64,000 nucleotides of DNA from CBDHDJ01 sp965261645 (GTDB lineage: Bacteria > Pseudomonadota > Alphaproteobacteria > SHVV01). The stretch is taken from the NCBI GenBank assembly GCA_965261645.1, contig CBDHDJ010000003.1, positions 620,001 to 684,000 of the forward strand, written 5' to 3'. A program made the translations under genes and the position numbers. The notes under the pieces were generated by a model that had not been told where the DNA came from, did not search any database, and saw only the letters and a list, made by a program, of their open reading frames with translations. Positions 18,001 through 27,363 of the stretch are shown here, piece after piece (position 1 is the first letter of the stretch; every line of letters begins with the position of its first letter).

Positions 18001-20560
18001 CGCGCGCGATGTCCGGCGCACCGCCTTCGGCTGGCGTCACGCCCAGACGGTCGCCGCCTTCGCCGACGGCCGCAGGGAGATTCTGGCGGCGTACGACGAT
18101 CTCCGCGAACGGACCCGCATTGAAGGCGATGCGGTGGCGCTCAGCGGAGCCTACCGCGAGACACTCACCCGCCATGCCGTGTTGCTGAAACAGGCCGAGA
18201 CCTTCCGCGCCTGGCCGGGCGAATTCGCGTCCCTGCTCTCCAAGCGCGGCGGCCTCGCCCGCACGGACCTCGACGCCTTCGAGGACCTCCATGCCCGGGC
18301 GCGGCGCCACCTGCGCGCGGCCACGATGCGGCACGTGCATCGGCTGAAGAAGGAGGGGGAACAGGAGCCACAAGAACCGATACCCGAGTTACGGCAAGGG
18401 GAGCTGGCGCTGGAGAGCGGCCGCGCCGAAGCGCCCGGGAGTGCCGATACGATGACGCGGGACACGACCGGGATGCAGTCTCCCGACCGTGACGCGGCGC
18501 CAGCCCAGCACGTCGACTCCGTCCCGCCGGTCGAAGCCGATGATTACCCCTGGGCATTTGCCGGGGCGGCCCAGGAGGACGTGCCGCCGCCGGACCGGGA
18601 TCCGCCCAAGCCGGATTGGTATGCGCCTTACGAAACCTTGTTGCGGGACTGGAACGAATTGATAGAAAGGGTCCAGCAAACCGGGGAGCCGTTATTCTAC
18701 GCCCACGGATACGTGGACATGATCCCGCGTATCCAGGCGATTGCCGAGAACCCGGATATCCCGGCCGGGACACGGGCGCCGATGATCGAGGCGCTTGAAA
18801 ATCACCAGCGGGATCTCTCGGCGCGGAAGTATGTCGAGGATTATCTTGACGCCGCCGGACGGCACATGGACACGCATGCTTCGATCCAGCGCGCCGCCGG
18901 CAGCCTCGGCGTTCCAATCGTTGAGATATCGGACCACCTGGGTTGGAGACAGGAAGCGGACCGCCTGACGGCAGCAGCAGAGACCATCCTCGCAGACCGC
19001 GAGAGGTATGGCGTCCATCTCGACAATATGGAAACCGGCAGGGCGCGCGTGGAAGGGGAACTGTCACGGATGCATCGCTTCATCCGGGAGGATGGCGAAT
19101 ATGCCTCCAAAGCCAAGACACCGGAATCGCATGGCGAACGTGCGGAGACACGGGCGGAAGCCGAGCAACCGGAGCCTGCGGCGCCGGCCTGGATGCCAGC
19201 CTACGAAGCCTTGCGGCAGGACTGGAACGCCCTCATCGAAGACGCCCGGCAAGCCGGTATCCCATCATTCTACGCCAAGGGCTACGTGGACATCATTCCG
19301 CGCACCCGGGAACTGACGGAAAACCCGGATATCCCGGCCAAGTCACGGGCGCCCTTGATCCAGGTCCTTGAGAATCACCAGCGCTATCTCTCGACCCGCA
19401 AACATATCCTGGACTACCCGGGCGAAGTGGAACGGCACCTGGATGCGCGCGCCTCTCTCCAGGACGTTGCGGCGGATCGGGAAACCAAGCTGACCGGGGT
19501 TCCGGCCTACCCGGACTGGCGGCAGGAGGCCGAGCGCCTCACGGCGGCGGGCGAGGCCACCCTCTCCGGCAAGAAAACATATGGCGCCCATCTTGACCGG
19601 CTCGTGGACGCCAAGACGCGCATGGAAGGGGCGCTCTCGGAGCTTCGCGAGGTGATCCGGGAGGATGACGCGGAGCTGGCCGAACGGGAGGCGCGCGAGC
19701 TGCGGCGCCTGCAAAACCGCCACTGGGTCGGTCCCAGATTCGCATTGGGTCACGGTGACGCGCCGGACCCGGCGCGGGCCATGTCCAGCGCCGCGCCTGT
19801 GCAGGCGGCACTCTCCCGCCTCGGCCACGCCATCGGCCACCTCGTAGGCGGGCGCGACTACCATGATCGGTTGCGGACCAGGACCTTCGCGCGGGAGGTC
19901 CTGGAGCGCTCGGAGGAACTGAAGCGGGATTGGAACCGCTTGGTGGACCGCGCAGCGGAGGGGGGCGTCCATGTCATCTACACGGATGGCTACGACCGCC
20001 TGCACGAGGAGCTCGACACCGTCTCCAAAAACATGCTCCTGGATCGCGGCGTCAAATCGGAGATAAGCACGGTGCTCGCTCAGATCGACAAGGTCGTGTC
20101 AAACCGCAACTACTTCGACGATTGCCGCGAATACATGGCGGATCGGTTGGACCGCCGCGAGGCACTGGTGGCCGAGGCGGCCGAGCGGGGCGTGGCGGTT
20201 CCAGACCTTGGACGCTATGACACATGGCGGGACGTGACTGACTTTGCGGTGGGCCGTTGCGAGGAACTCATGGACGACCCGGGAAATTACGGCATCCACC
20301 TCGATTGCATCGCGCTCCGGGAAGAGAGCCTCGGGTCGGCGCTCTCACGCGTGCGCGAAGTGCTTGAAGACGACGACCGGCACCTCGCGGCGGCCCTGGC
20401 AGGGCAACGCGAGGGCGAGAGCCTCAGGATGCGCGAGGAGCGCGTCGCCCGCCTCCTCGACGATCCAGAGAAGCTCCGGGAGTTGCGGCAACAGCGCGCC
20501 GAGCGCAAGGCCGAAACGCAGCAGCAGAGCAAGGGCCGGCATTGGAGTATGCGAATCTAG
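15095..20560 (+). CDS. traA: MobF conjugative relaxase/helicase TraA
   Basis: An 1,821-aa protein (the ATG at 15095, MVATLAQ, matches the start of the upstream paralogue; a TTG 12 nt earlier is possible). Residues 1-300 are the TrwC relaxase domain with a leading YY pair, NEYY, and three His in FQHGTSR and LHTHC (about 157-169). Residues about 440-900 are an SF1 helicase: EGAAGSGKTTT (Walker A, about 466), IIVDEAGML (about 537), VFAGDTQQQQPVEAG, and TITSAQGLTVDWTF (motif VI region). From about 1173 there are three related helical repeats of about 200 aa (APYETLLRDWNELI, AYEALRQDWNALI, LKRDWNRLVDR). It nicks and unwinds DNA for transfer. A second copy lies at 60279-64000 and a 3' fragment at 30843-31137. 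Confidence 0.95.
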   Translation: MVATLAQAASAAYYLESQRSFRHPNEYYTAGEEPDGVWFNPKGMFGLANGGKVDSGDFNRLYHGFGPDGGERLTRNAGSERRSAGLDMTFSADKSVSALWALADPGLRSGIERAHNDAARVALEETVLRYCAWTRIEERGGTRVVAADIVGAMFQHGTSRDNDPQLHTHCVIFNAARTHIDGKCRALHQHPVYTWMKAAGAVYRNTLAWSLQERLGIRMEQYGKDGEFTRVAGIPESLTGHWSKRRAAIIEAAREMGFTVKGNAPRAAAANKITRAGKSPDNDPEIRHRRWRGEAEGYVEREALIASLLGKAEEITQEQIRALTAVLEDLPYRLTREEAVFRLPDIVERVGNATAGLLGRDAVATSIERVLLSPEVVRLTRPPRSAEGRADMAHTRLYSTRHNLQMEQEVRDMAAGMAAGTGRSLSAQAIGAKVAGLLKAGYPLSEEQIAAIRSVTSSGGQVAIIEGAAGSGKTTTLRPIADLYREHGQSIIATAVAWRTAVALGNDVDARPFCVDKLLRLAARGGIEITKDTTIIVDEAGMLSTRQAHHILKLSERHGAKIVFAGDTQQQQPVEAGPGLRLIRDAVGSVRVDRIRRQKADLEDILTHVQGETPEMARLKANSMAEERRTRILNYYENMKGKLVFTPWQVAASEALRDGDAASAIAAHHLRGRFHIGYDEEKTLTGLVDDWDRYQRANPDKSSVVLARTRAEVRALSHLMRERRFAAPPDGERADTDRAHAERVTVIVSRGTEDDRAASPLEIARGDRLRIGATHWEKQLFNGTVVTVDDFKVERAEAGTEPSVLISARTEDGREVRFRHDEIRDWYGNIRLDHGYALTITSAQGLTVDWTFLLADARPSRETIYPAATRHREGLDIYVNRAPLALDIADRRADNDREAAVTDTEIRAYLAERWSRSQPKEAALDYMADGMWEGRRENVREDRGRSPGQAQGEAGDIRAAANDNTLARIARDVRRTAFGWRHAQTVAAFADGRREILAAYDDLRERTRIEGDAVALSGAYRETLTRHAVLLKQAETFRAWPGEFASLLSKRGGLARTDLDAFEDLHARARRHLRAATMRHVHRLKKEGEQEPQEPIPELRQGELALESGRAEAPGSADTMTRDTTGMQSPDRDAAPAQHVDSVPPVEADDYPWAFAGAAQEDVPPPDRDPPKPDWYAPYETLLRDWNELIERVQQTGEPLFYAHGYVDMIPRIQAIAENPDIPAGTRAPMIEALENHQRDLSARKYVEDYLDAAGRHMDTHASIQRAAGSLGVPIVEISDHLGWRQEADRLTAAAETILADRERYGVHLDNMETGRARVEGELSRMHRFIREDGEYASKAKTPESHGERAETRAEAEQPEPAAPAWMPAYEALRQDWNALIEDARQAGIPSFYAKGYVDIIPRTRELTENPDIPAKSRAPLIQVLENHQRYLSTRKHILDYPGEVERHLDARASLQDVAADRETKLTGVPAYPDWRQEAERLTAAGEATLSGKKTYGAHLDRLVDAKTRMEGALSELREVIREDDAELAEREARELRRLQNRHWVGPRFALGHGDAPDPARAMSSAAPVQAALSRLGHAIGHLVGGRDYHDRLRTRTFAREVLERSEELKRDWNRLVDRAAEGGVHVIYTDGYDRLHEELDTVSKNMLLDRGVKSEISTVLAQIDKVVSNRNYFDDCREYMADRLDRREALVAEAAERGVAVPDLGRYDTWRDVTDFAVGRCEELMDDPGNYGIHLDCIALREESLGSALSRVREVLEDDDRHLAAALAGQREGESLRMREERVARLLDDPEKLRELRQQRAERKAETQQQSKGRHWSMRI

Positions 20561-20923
20561 TCCGACAATGCCTCGCCGGTGACGAGATCGCGACAGCCCT
20601 CGTTCATCGGATGAAGAGAGTCTCCGGCGCCCCACCACAAGGCCGAGAAAGCGAGCGCGCAAACAAGGTCGACGCACCGCCTGTCGGCCCGTGAAGTGCT
20701 TTGAAGTCGTCGCTGCGATTAAGCAGTAGCGCTGCGGTACAAACTTGAACAGGCACCGGGGCGCCGGGTTCTGAGGTGGCAGCCGCATGGGGACACACAC
20801 ATGCGCCAGACGATGTGAAACTGCGTGCCGGCTTGGACCGATAGCATCACGCCGGAAACACCGCATTGGACACTGGCATTGGCAACGTGGTTAGCATGAT
20901 CAACCATTCATGGAGGCGGGGCC
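20561..20923. other. Intergenic, no gene seen
   Basis: The first about 50 nt after the traA stop are related to those after the traA fragment at 31137. The rest is unassigned; GGAGG at 20911 belongs to the next gene. Confidence 0.5.
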
Positions 20924-23900
20924 ATGATTTTCACATTGTCCAGCAAAATCTTGCAATCTTGTGCGATGTTCGTTTTTCTCATCCCGGCGTTATCCAGTTG
21001 TGTCAGTAACGGTGGTGGCCGTCCAAATTTAGCGATGCTGGGTGACGGCTTGACGAAGCCGCAGCATGCGTCGTTTCTCTCTTCAAGCTTCGGCGTTTCG
21101 AACGGCTGGGGAACGGTCGATCACGATCCGCACGACGAGCATGGCAACGAGGCGGCATCATCCGGCGTACCCGCTATGCCAACAGACACGGCTTCGCCTG
21201 AAACCAGGCAGACATCGGAACCGAACCTTCCCACTGGCCAATGGAATGCCGCGTCTGACGCCGATGTGTCAGACAGTAGTGCGGCGCGTGAAATCCCTTT
21301 GCCCTCCGGCAGCCTGGTCGTGACGGGGACTAAACCGGGGAGCCTGCATCTGGCCGACCGTCCGCGCAACAACCCGGACGCCGCCGACCTGCTCGACCAT
21401 TGGGGACATAGGCAGAGCCGGACGATCGCGGCTGGCCTATCTCTGACGGCACCGGCTGCCGGTAGTGACCCCGCCGATCTTCGGGCGCTTAGAACAGCTG
21501 CGCAGACCCATAGCGAGGCGGTTGTGGCGCCGGAGCTTCATGACGCCGACGAGGTCCGGATCCTTGGCTCCAATCGTGGCATCACCTACGGACGCTGGAC
21601 GGGCGGCCCCGCCGACACCCTGTCAATCGAGTTTGACCTTTCCCGGGCGGGGCCGGCGATGCGTGACGATCCGAATTTCCGCGCCATGCTCGAACGCGCC
21701 GGCAAGGCATGGAGCCACCGGATCGCCGATACCTGGACCGCGTGGCAGCGGCCTGAAGGCGATCTCAAAGGCTGGCTGATCAGCGGCACTTATCCCGATA
21801 TTGAGATCCGGGTCAATGCAGGAGGCGAGACCAGCACGGGACTTGAGATCGATGTCAAGGACGAAGACCTTCCTGAGGGGGTCGCCGGCTGGGCAAGCAG
21901 CTCGGGTCCTCAAGCGTCCGGCGGTTCCTGGGAACCCCGGTTCGGATCGATTGAGATCGATAGAGAGCATCTTCGGGAGGCCGGTGAGCGCACCCTGTTC
22001 GCAACGCTCACCCACGAGATCGGACATGTGCTGGGCGTATGGAAGGGTGACCCAGACGCGGAGGGCTACGGTCCTTATACCGACACGGCAACAGGCACCT
22101 GGACCGGGCCAAACGTGGTTACCGTCCATGGCGGCCCTGCGCCGTTTCAGGATGATGCAGACCCGAAAACCTGGGTCGAAGGCGAGCGTGATCCACTGGC
22201 TTCCCAGTACGATTTCGCCCACAGCGGCCTCTGCGCCTCGGTCATGTCCTACTGCCGTTTCAATGCCGGTCTGCCAGGCTTCCTGCCGCATGCCATCGAC
22301 TTCGCATTCCTCGCGGACCTCGGTATGACCGTGACGGAGGAAACCTCCAGACCTGAGACCTACGGGCTTGCCGGCTGGACCGATCACGCCGGATTCACGC
22401 TCTCCGTATCCCGTGACCTGCAAGTGGCCCTGGCGGATCCGCAACCACACTATGATGGCGCGGCCAATCCCTGGCAGACGCTCGACGTGTTGGATCTGCT
22501 ACAGGTGGGGGCCGACGCATTCGGGTATCGCAGCACCGGAGACCTCCACTTGTCCCATCCAGCGGAGGGCGTACACGGAACGGTCCGCTACGCAGGAGGA
22601 CTGCTAGGCGCCGCGCTCGACCGCAGCGGATTGCCGCCCGTGACCGGAGACGCCAATCTGGCCGTCGACCTCGGCACCCTGGATGGCAGTGCAAGTTTTA
22701 CCTCGCTCGCAGTCTATCCCAACGGCATCCCCGAAACCTTCGCTGGCGGATACCTGCACTACCCATTCGAGCTGTCGGACAACGCAATTATCGGAACGGA
22801 GGCGAGTTCGACGCTTTTGGCGGATTTCTATGGACCGCAGCACGAGGATATTGCCGGAACGCTTTACGATCCGCGAGCCGGTCTGCTCGCCAGCTTCGGA
22901 GCCTCGGTCGACGACCGGCCGAGCCGCGAGGACGTGATCGCTTCTGCCGACTATTTGCTGGGAAGATACTACCAGAGTGGTGCGTCGAATCCGGCCGGCG
23001 ACGGATGGTACACGTACCGGTGCGGATCGGATTCTGCCTGCGAATTGCGTCATGCTGGATCAGGTGGGTGGTCCGACTGGATGCCGACAACCCGCGACCG
23101 TGTGCTTTCCACCACGGCCGGGTGGGATTGGCGAAACGCGGTGAGGCCCGATGCGGACCACGACTTCGTGCGGATAGCACGACAATCGGCTGCCTCCACG
23201 GACAACCGCCAGGGACGTCATGTAGTTGACAGCTATACGGGAACACTGGAGCACATTGCGTTCGGGGTCGGTTTTGAGAAGTACACGGATTGGTGGACTG
23301 ACTCGGATGGCACACCCTCCGGTTTCCGGAACCTCTGGTCCGGCTTCCAGGGGACTTTGTCGGGAGGTCTTCCCGATGAACTCGCCAGATGGTCCGGCCC
23401 GATGCTGGGATATCAGGGTGGCCATGCTGCGGGCGATAATCCGTTCGTGGAGGGGCTCGCGACTGTCGAATACTCGCTATCCGCAAACCGTGTTGATGTA
23501 GCGTTTTCGGAGGTTGCAAGCCGGGACGGGCAGCGAGACCTTCCCGACTTCGGCTTCGAAGATCTTCGTCCGCAAGCCGACGGGACGTTCACGGGTGGCG
23601 GCGACTCCGGAGTTTTGAACGGCGCCTTCTTCGGCCCGCGCCACGAGGAAACTGCTGGCTCGTTCCACCATAACGCAACTCACGTGACCGGCAGCTTCGG
23701 GGCGCGGCGCATGCCGGACACTGTTACGCTGGAGGAAAGTGGAACAACCAACATTCTTGGGAATATTGACGATGGCTCTGGCTTTTATGCATTCGATGAT
23801 TGGGGATTTTGGGGCAAACAATTCGGAGACAATATATTCGGTGCATTTGTCGCACAGAACGTCAGGCAGGTAGGTCAAACCACTTATTATGAGTTCCCTG

Positions 23901-24256
23901 GCGGGCGTATCGATGGAACTCCTTCCGGACATAATCCGGTTTCCGGATCAGCCATTTGGTCCGGGAAAGTGCGCGCCTTTGATAGACGGCCGGACGCAGG
24001 CCAAATGCCGGTAAGCGGGAATGCGCGGCTTGAGGTCGATTTCGATGACACTACAGTCGATATTGACTTCACCGATTTTGAAGCGGGACATGACGATATG
24101 TCATGGCAGGCGTTAAGAATCCGGAACGGCGCATTTCGGGACACGCAGGGCCTCGCTACCATTGCAGGAGCGTTCTACGGAACCGAGCATCAGGGTGCGG
24201 CCGGCAAGTTCGATCGTGATCATCTTCAGGGCGTCTTCGGTGCTGTGCGCAACTGA
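20924..24256 (+). CDS. Lipoprotein: metalloprotease-like domain plus three TbpB-like barrels
   Basis: An 1,110-aa predicted lipoprotein: hydrophobic signal with lipobox LSSC (Cys about 26) and GGAGG before the ATG. A low-complexity linker runs to about residue 200. About 200-470 is a zinc-protease-like domain with THEIGHVLG (His at about 364) and a Met-turn-like SVMSY. The third metzincin ligand is not at its usual place (Lys), so activity is uncertain. After about residue 480 come three modules, each ending in a TbpB-like barrel signature: FYGPQHEDIAGTL...ASFGA (about 634), FFGPRHEETAGSF...GSFGA (about 900) and FYGTEHQGAAGKF...GVFGA (about 1083). A Cx5C pair is present in YRCGSDSACELR. It is probably exported and perhaps displayed by the Slam proteins in this window. 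It directly follows traA. Confidence 0.8.
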   Translation: MIFTLSSKILQSCAMFVFLIPALSSCVSNGGGRPNLAMLGDGLTKPQHASFLSSSFGVSNGWGTVDHDPHDEHGNEAASSGVPAMPTDTASPETRQTSEPNLPTGQWNAASDADVSDSSAAREIPLPSGSLVVTGTKPGSLHLADRPRNNPDAADLLDHWGHRQSRTIAAGLSLTAPAAGSDPADLRALRTAAQTHSEAVVAPELHDADEVRILGSNRGITYGRWTGGPADTLSIEFDLSRAGPAMRDDPNFRAMLERAGKAWSHRIADTWTAWQRPEGDLKGWLISGTYPDIEIRVNAGGETSTGLEIDVKDEDLPEGVAGWASSSGPQASGGSWEPRFGSIEIDREHLREAGERTLFATLTHEIGHVLGVWKGDPDAEGYGPYTDTATGTWTGPNVVTVHGGPAPFQDDADPKTWVEGERDPLASQYDFAHSGLCASVMSYCRFNAGLPGFLPHAIDFAFLADLGMTVTEETSRPETYGLAGWTDHAGFTLSVSRDLQVALADPQPHYDGAANPWQTLDVLDLLQVGADAFGYRSTGDLHLSHPAEGVHGTVRYAGGLLGAALDRSGLPPVTGDANLAVDLGTLDGSASFTSLAVYPNGIPETFAGGYLHYPFELSDNAIIGTEASSTLLADFYGPQHEDIAGTLYDPRAGLLASFGASVDDRPSREDVIASADYLLGRYYQSGASNPAGDGWYTYRCGSDSACELRHAGSGGWSDWMPTTRDRVLSTTAGWDWRNAVRPDADHDFVRIARQSAASTDNRQGRHVVDSYTGTLEHIAFGVGFEKYTDWWTDSDGTPSGFRNLWSGFQGTLSGGLPDELARWSGPMLGYQGGHAAGDNPFVEGLATVEYSLSANRVDVAFSEVASRDGQRDLPDFGFEDLRPQADGTFTGGGDSGVLNGAFFGPRHEETAGSFHHNATHVTGSFGARRMPDTVTLEESGTTNILGNIDDGSGFYAFDDWGFWGKQFGDNIFGAFVAQNVRQVGQTTYYEFPGGRIDGTPSGHNPVSGSAIWSGKVRAFDRRPDAGQMPVSGNARLEVDFDDTTVDIDFTDFEAGHDDMSWQALRIRNGAFRDTQGLATIAGAFYGTEHQGAAGKFDRDHLQGVFGAVRN

Positions 24257-24458
24257 AGTGCTCTCCCATTGAAGCCGAACAGCGCATGGTGTTCAACATT
24301 GATCGAGCACCGTCTCTGACGGCTATCGAGGACGTTCCCGATGGGCATATTTTTGTCGACTTCGCCCCATCGGCAGAAGACTGGAACCTTCGGGAGGGTG
24401 CCCGGTATCGTCCAGGTTCAAAGGCAATTCCTTCGTTCAGACCGTTGCGAGGAACTCA
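24257..24458 (+). other. Short intergenic stretch ending in a traA scrap
   Basis: An open frame from the ATG at 24286 (MVFNIDRAPSLTAIED...) reads plausibly but is cut by the IS21 element and is not recognised. From about 24440 to 24458 the bases match traA (CCGTTGCGAGGAACTCA), continuing on the far side of the IS at 30843. Confidence 0.5.
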
Positions 24459-24673
24459 TGTCAATTGCGACTGAAAATTTCCCACTTTTGTCGATCGAAA
24501 ATTTCTCACTTTGAGCGTGCGGTCGTACCCCCAGACGCAGTGTTTGAGGGTACGGACTTGGTCGAGCTGTAGGTAACCGGGTTGGCGCAGCGACCGCCAA
24601 GAGTCTGGCGGCGACAACCCGGTTATCCACAGCGGGCGGGTGTCACCGCTCCTGTCTCCGTTTGAGTCGGCGA

Positions 24674-25471
24674 TCACTCGGCGGCTCTTTTCCTGCGTCG
24701 ATCCGAGCCGGACTGCAGCAGGTTCTGATGATCCTTCATCCGGTAGCTGTTGCCTCGGATGTTGACGATATGGCAGTGGTGCACAAGGCGGTCGATGAGA
24801 GCAGCCGCCATCACCTCGTCGCCCAGCACGCCGCCCCAGTCCTCGAAACCCTTGTTCGACGTCAGCACAGTCGACGCCTTCTCGTGCCGGGCGTTGATGA
24901 GCTGGAAGAAGAGCACGGCGCCGTCCTGGTTGACCGGCAGGTAGCCGATCTCGTCGACCACCAGCAGAGCCGGATGGGTAAGCACGCGCAGCCGCCGGGT
25001 CAGATTGCCGGCGGCCTTGGCCTCGGTGAGGGACTCGATCAGCCCCGCGAGCGTGCCGTAGTAGACGCGCCGGCCGGCCTCGGCCGCCGCGATCGCGAGA
25101 CTGATCGCCAAGTGCGTTTTCCCGACGCCTGGCGGGCCGAGCAGGATCACGTTCTCGCCGCGGTCCAGGAAGCCGAGCTCGTGCAAGCTCTCGACCTGCT
25201 CGCGCTTGATGCTGGGCTGGAAGGCGAAGTCGAACTGATCGAGCGTCTTCACAGCCGGCAGCCGCGAGGAGCGCATGGCGGTCTGGAGACGACGGTTGTT
25301 GCGCAGCACGATCTGGGCGTTCAGCAACTGCTCGATGGCCTCGGCCGCCGAGATTGTGCCGCCGTCGGCGTCCGAGAGGATACCGTCGACGGCCTCCAGC
25401 GCGCCCGGCATCTTGAGGTCCGCCAGCATTGCCCGCAGCCGGTCGCGCCGGGCCGGCGCCGGAGCGTTCAT
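24674..25471 (-). CDS. istB: IS21 helper ATPase IstB (element A)
   Basis: A 265-aa AAA+ ATPase of the IstB/DnaC type. Walker A is LLGPPGVGKTHLA (about residue 110), Walker B is LLVVDEIGYLP (about 172), and a sensor-like TSNKGFEDW follows. It loads and regulates the IstA transposase at target DNA. The start overlaps the istA stop by 4 nt (ATGA), the usual coupled arrangement. The gene is complete although its istA partner is broken. Confidence 0.95.
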   Translation of the reverse strand: MNAPAPARRDRLRAMLADLKMPGALEAVDGILSDADGGTISAAEAIEQLLNAQIVLRNNRRLQTAMRSSRLPAVKTLDQFDFAFQPSIKREQVESLHELGFLDRGENVILLGPPGVGKTHLAISLAIAAAEAGRRVYYGTLAGLIESLTEAKAAGNLTRRLRVLTHPALLVVDEIGYLPVNQDGAVLFFQLINARHEKASTVLTSNKGFEDWGGVLGDEVMAAALIDRLVHHCHIVNIRGNSYRMKDHQNLLQSGSDRRRKRAAE

Positions 25472-25914
25472 TGCAGCGCCTCCGTATAGACACTAAGCGG
25501 TCGCCGCTCGACCTTCACGGTTGCCGGCAGTCGCCGCGGCGCGGGCTCCGGAGCATGCCGGGCGCCGAGACGTCGATAGGGATGGTTCGCCAAGGGGAGA
25601 AGCACCGCCCGCTCGTCGCGCTCGAAGCGGTCGACAGGACGCTCCCCGGTCGTGGCATGCCGGCGGACGTTGGCTGTGCCCTCCAGCCAGCGCACGGCCT
25701 GCTCGTTGAGATCGTTGTCATTCGCAAACGAGCGGCCGTAGAAGAAGCTCTCGCGGATGTAGCGGATCGGGCGCTCCACTTTGCCCTTGGTCTGGGCCCG
25801 ATAGGGTCGGCACGAGCGCGGCATGAACCCCCAGTGCGCGGCGAACCGCAGGAACTCCTCGTTCAGCACCAGGCCGCCGCCGGCTCCGCGGTCGTCGGAC
25901 AGCACCACGGCGCG
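25468..25914 (-). pseudogene. istA: IstA (element A), C-terminal piece
   Basis: Contains RAVVLSDDRG, the downstream WGFMPRSCRPYRAQTKGKVE with the catalytic Glu, and the C-terminal DNA-binding part, ending at the istB overlap. It is separated from the middle piece by the IS110 insertion at 25915-27363; the joined sequence would read LFDQMRAVVLSDDRG without a gap. Confidence 0.9.
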
Positions 25915-25924
25915 TATGTGGACG

Positions 25925-26243
25925 CCCCCTGCAGTGCAAGCAGGAATTTGAACAACTCGTGACATGCGGTCAGGTACTGTCGTATGTCCGGCCTCTCAAG
26001 TGCGGCATGCATGCGCCGCGGGCCCATATGGTGTTCGTGGATCGGATCCAAATCGCTTCAGCGGTATGCTTGAGCCCTGCGCGCCGTGCTGGTTTTTCCG
26101 ACCCCGTCTCTCTGACCTTTTGCCCCTATGTTGTCTTTCGTCCCTACCGCACCAACCGGGGTCATCCGCGCCTCACGCCCTCAAGAGCGTGTCCGCGAAG
26201 CCCGGTGTTCCAATTCCAAACAGACCCTTCCTCTTCCAGGCAG
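25925..26243 (-). ncRNA. Candidate IS110 bridge RNA region
   Basis: Non-coding DNA between the transposase stop and the element end, about 320 nt. IS110-family elements encode a bridge RNA in their long non-coding end; in the IS1111 group this lies after the transposase. The stretch is conserved, with scattered substitutions, in the remnant at 52636-52993. The RNA fold was not worked out, so only the region is proposed. Confidence 0.4.
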
Positions 26244-27275
26244 TTATTCCGCAACATTGGCGCCCGGCGCCCGGTAGATATCCTTCCTGACCGACAGCGC
26301 CCAGATGATGCGCGCCATCTTGTTCGCCAGTGCGACGGCGACCAGCTTCGGCGGCTTTTCCGCGATCATCCTCCGCAGCCAGGGATCATCCAGCTCCTCG
26401 CGCTTGCGCATATGCCGGAGCACCGACGTTGCGCCCAGGACGAGCAACTGGCGGAGATCGCGCTGCCCCATCTTGGTGATCCGGCCGAGCCGCTGCTTGC
26501 CGGCCGTCGAGTGCTGCCGCGGTGTCAGTCCGACCCAGGCCGCAAAGTCGCGCCCGCAGCCGAAGCTCTCCATCGGCGGCGCAAAGGCATGCAGCGCCAT
26601 CGCACAGATCGGGCCGATGCCGGGGATCGTCATCAGCCGCTTCATGTCCGCGCGCGCCCGGGTCCGGGAACGGATCTCCTTCTCAAGGCCAGCGATCTGC
26701 TCACTGAGAGCGGCAACCTGCTCAAACAGCAGTTTGGCCATCGACACGACCTGTTCGGGAAGCGACTCTTCCACTTCTGCCAACTCAAGCCGCATCACCG
26801 CGACGCCCGCCACACCCTGGGCCGCGATCACGCCGAATTCCGCAAGCTGGCCCCGAAGTGAATTGATCGTCTGCGTGCGTTGGCGGACAAGCAGTGCGCG
26901 GGTGCGGAACAGCATTGCATCCGCCTGCGCTTCTTCCGACTTAACTGCCACGAACCGCATGGTGGGGCGCTGTGCCGCCTCGACGATCGCGGCCGCGTCG
27001 TTACTGTCATTCTTCTGCCGTTTCAGTAATGGCTTGACATAGATCGGCGGGATCAGCTTGCACGTGTGGCCAAGAGCGATGATCTGTCGACCCCAGTAAT
27101 GCGCGCCGCCGCAGGCCTCCATCACAACCAGGCACGGCGGCGCTTCGGAGAGGAATACGAGGAACTTTTCTCGCGAAAGCTTTTTGCCGAACACCGGCTT
27201 GCCTTCCGCCGTTGCCCCATGGAGTTGGAAACTCCTCTTTGATATATCGATGCCAATGATGTTAATCCGGTCCAC
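26244..27275 (-). CDS. IS110-family transposase (DEDD)
   Basis: About 343 aa from a GTG at 27275 (VDRINIIGIDISK) preceded by AAGGAGG; an upstream ATG at 27308 lies before this site and is less likely. The N-terminal RuvC-like DEDD domain has IGIDISK (Asp), VVMEACGGAHYW (Glu) and RQKNDSNDAAAI (Asp pair). A coiled coil (AALSEQIAGLEKEI) links it to the C-terminal Tnp_20 domain (LMTIPGIGPICAMAL, GLTPRQHSTAGKQRLG with the putative catalytic Ser region). It would act with a bridge RNA. The frame is intact. Confidence 0.95.
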   Translation of the reverse strand: MDRINIIGIDISKRSFQLHGATAEGKPVFGKKLSREKFLVFLSEAPPCLVVMEACGGAHYWGRQIIALGHTCKLIPPIYVKPLLKRQKNDSNDAAAIVEAAQRPTMRFVAVKSEEAQADAMLFRTRALLVRQRTQTINSLRGQLAEFGVIAAQGVAGVAVMRLELAEVEESLPEQVVSMAKLLFEQVAALSEQIAGLEKEIRSRTRARADMKRLMTIPGIGPICAMALHAFAPPMESFGCGRDFAAWVGLTPRQHSTAGKQRLGRITKMGQRDLRQLLVLGATSVLRHMRKREELDDPWLRRMIAEKPPKLVAVALANKMARIIWALSVRKDIYRAPGANVAE

Positions 27276-27363
27276 GGACGCCTCCTTCGTTGATCGAACG
27301 CACCCCACGTGCGTTCCTTCCCGGCGCTTATGACGCCGTCAGATGGGGGCGTCCACCCCATCG

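Larger units (their letters stand above)
25915..27363 (-). mobile_element. IS110/IS1111-like element inside istA
   Basis: One transposase gene lies near the right edge, with about 330 nt of non-coding sequence after its stop. Sub-terminal inverted repeats TGGACGCCCCC (25918) and GGGGGCGTCCA (ending about 27356) fit the IS1111 group. The insertion split the codon pair Met-Arg of istA; exact edges are uncertain by 2 nt. Part of the same element is present at 52636-52993. Confidence 0.85.
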
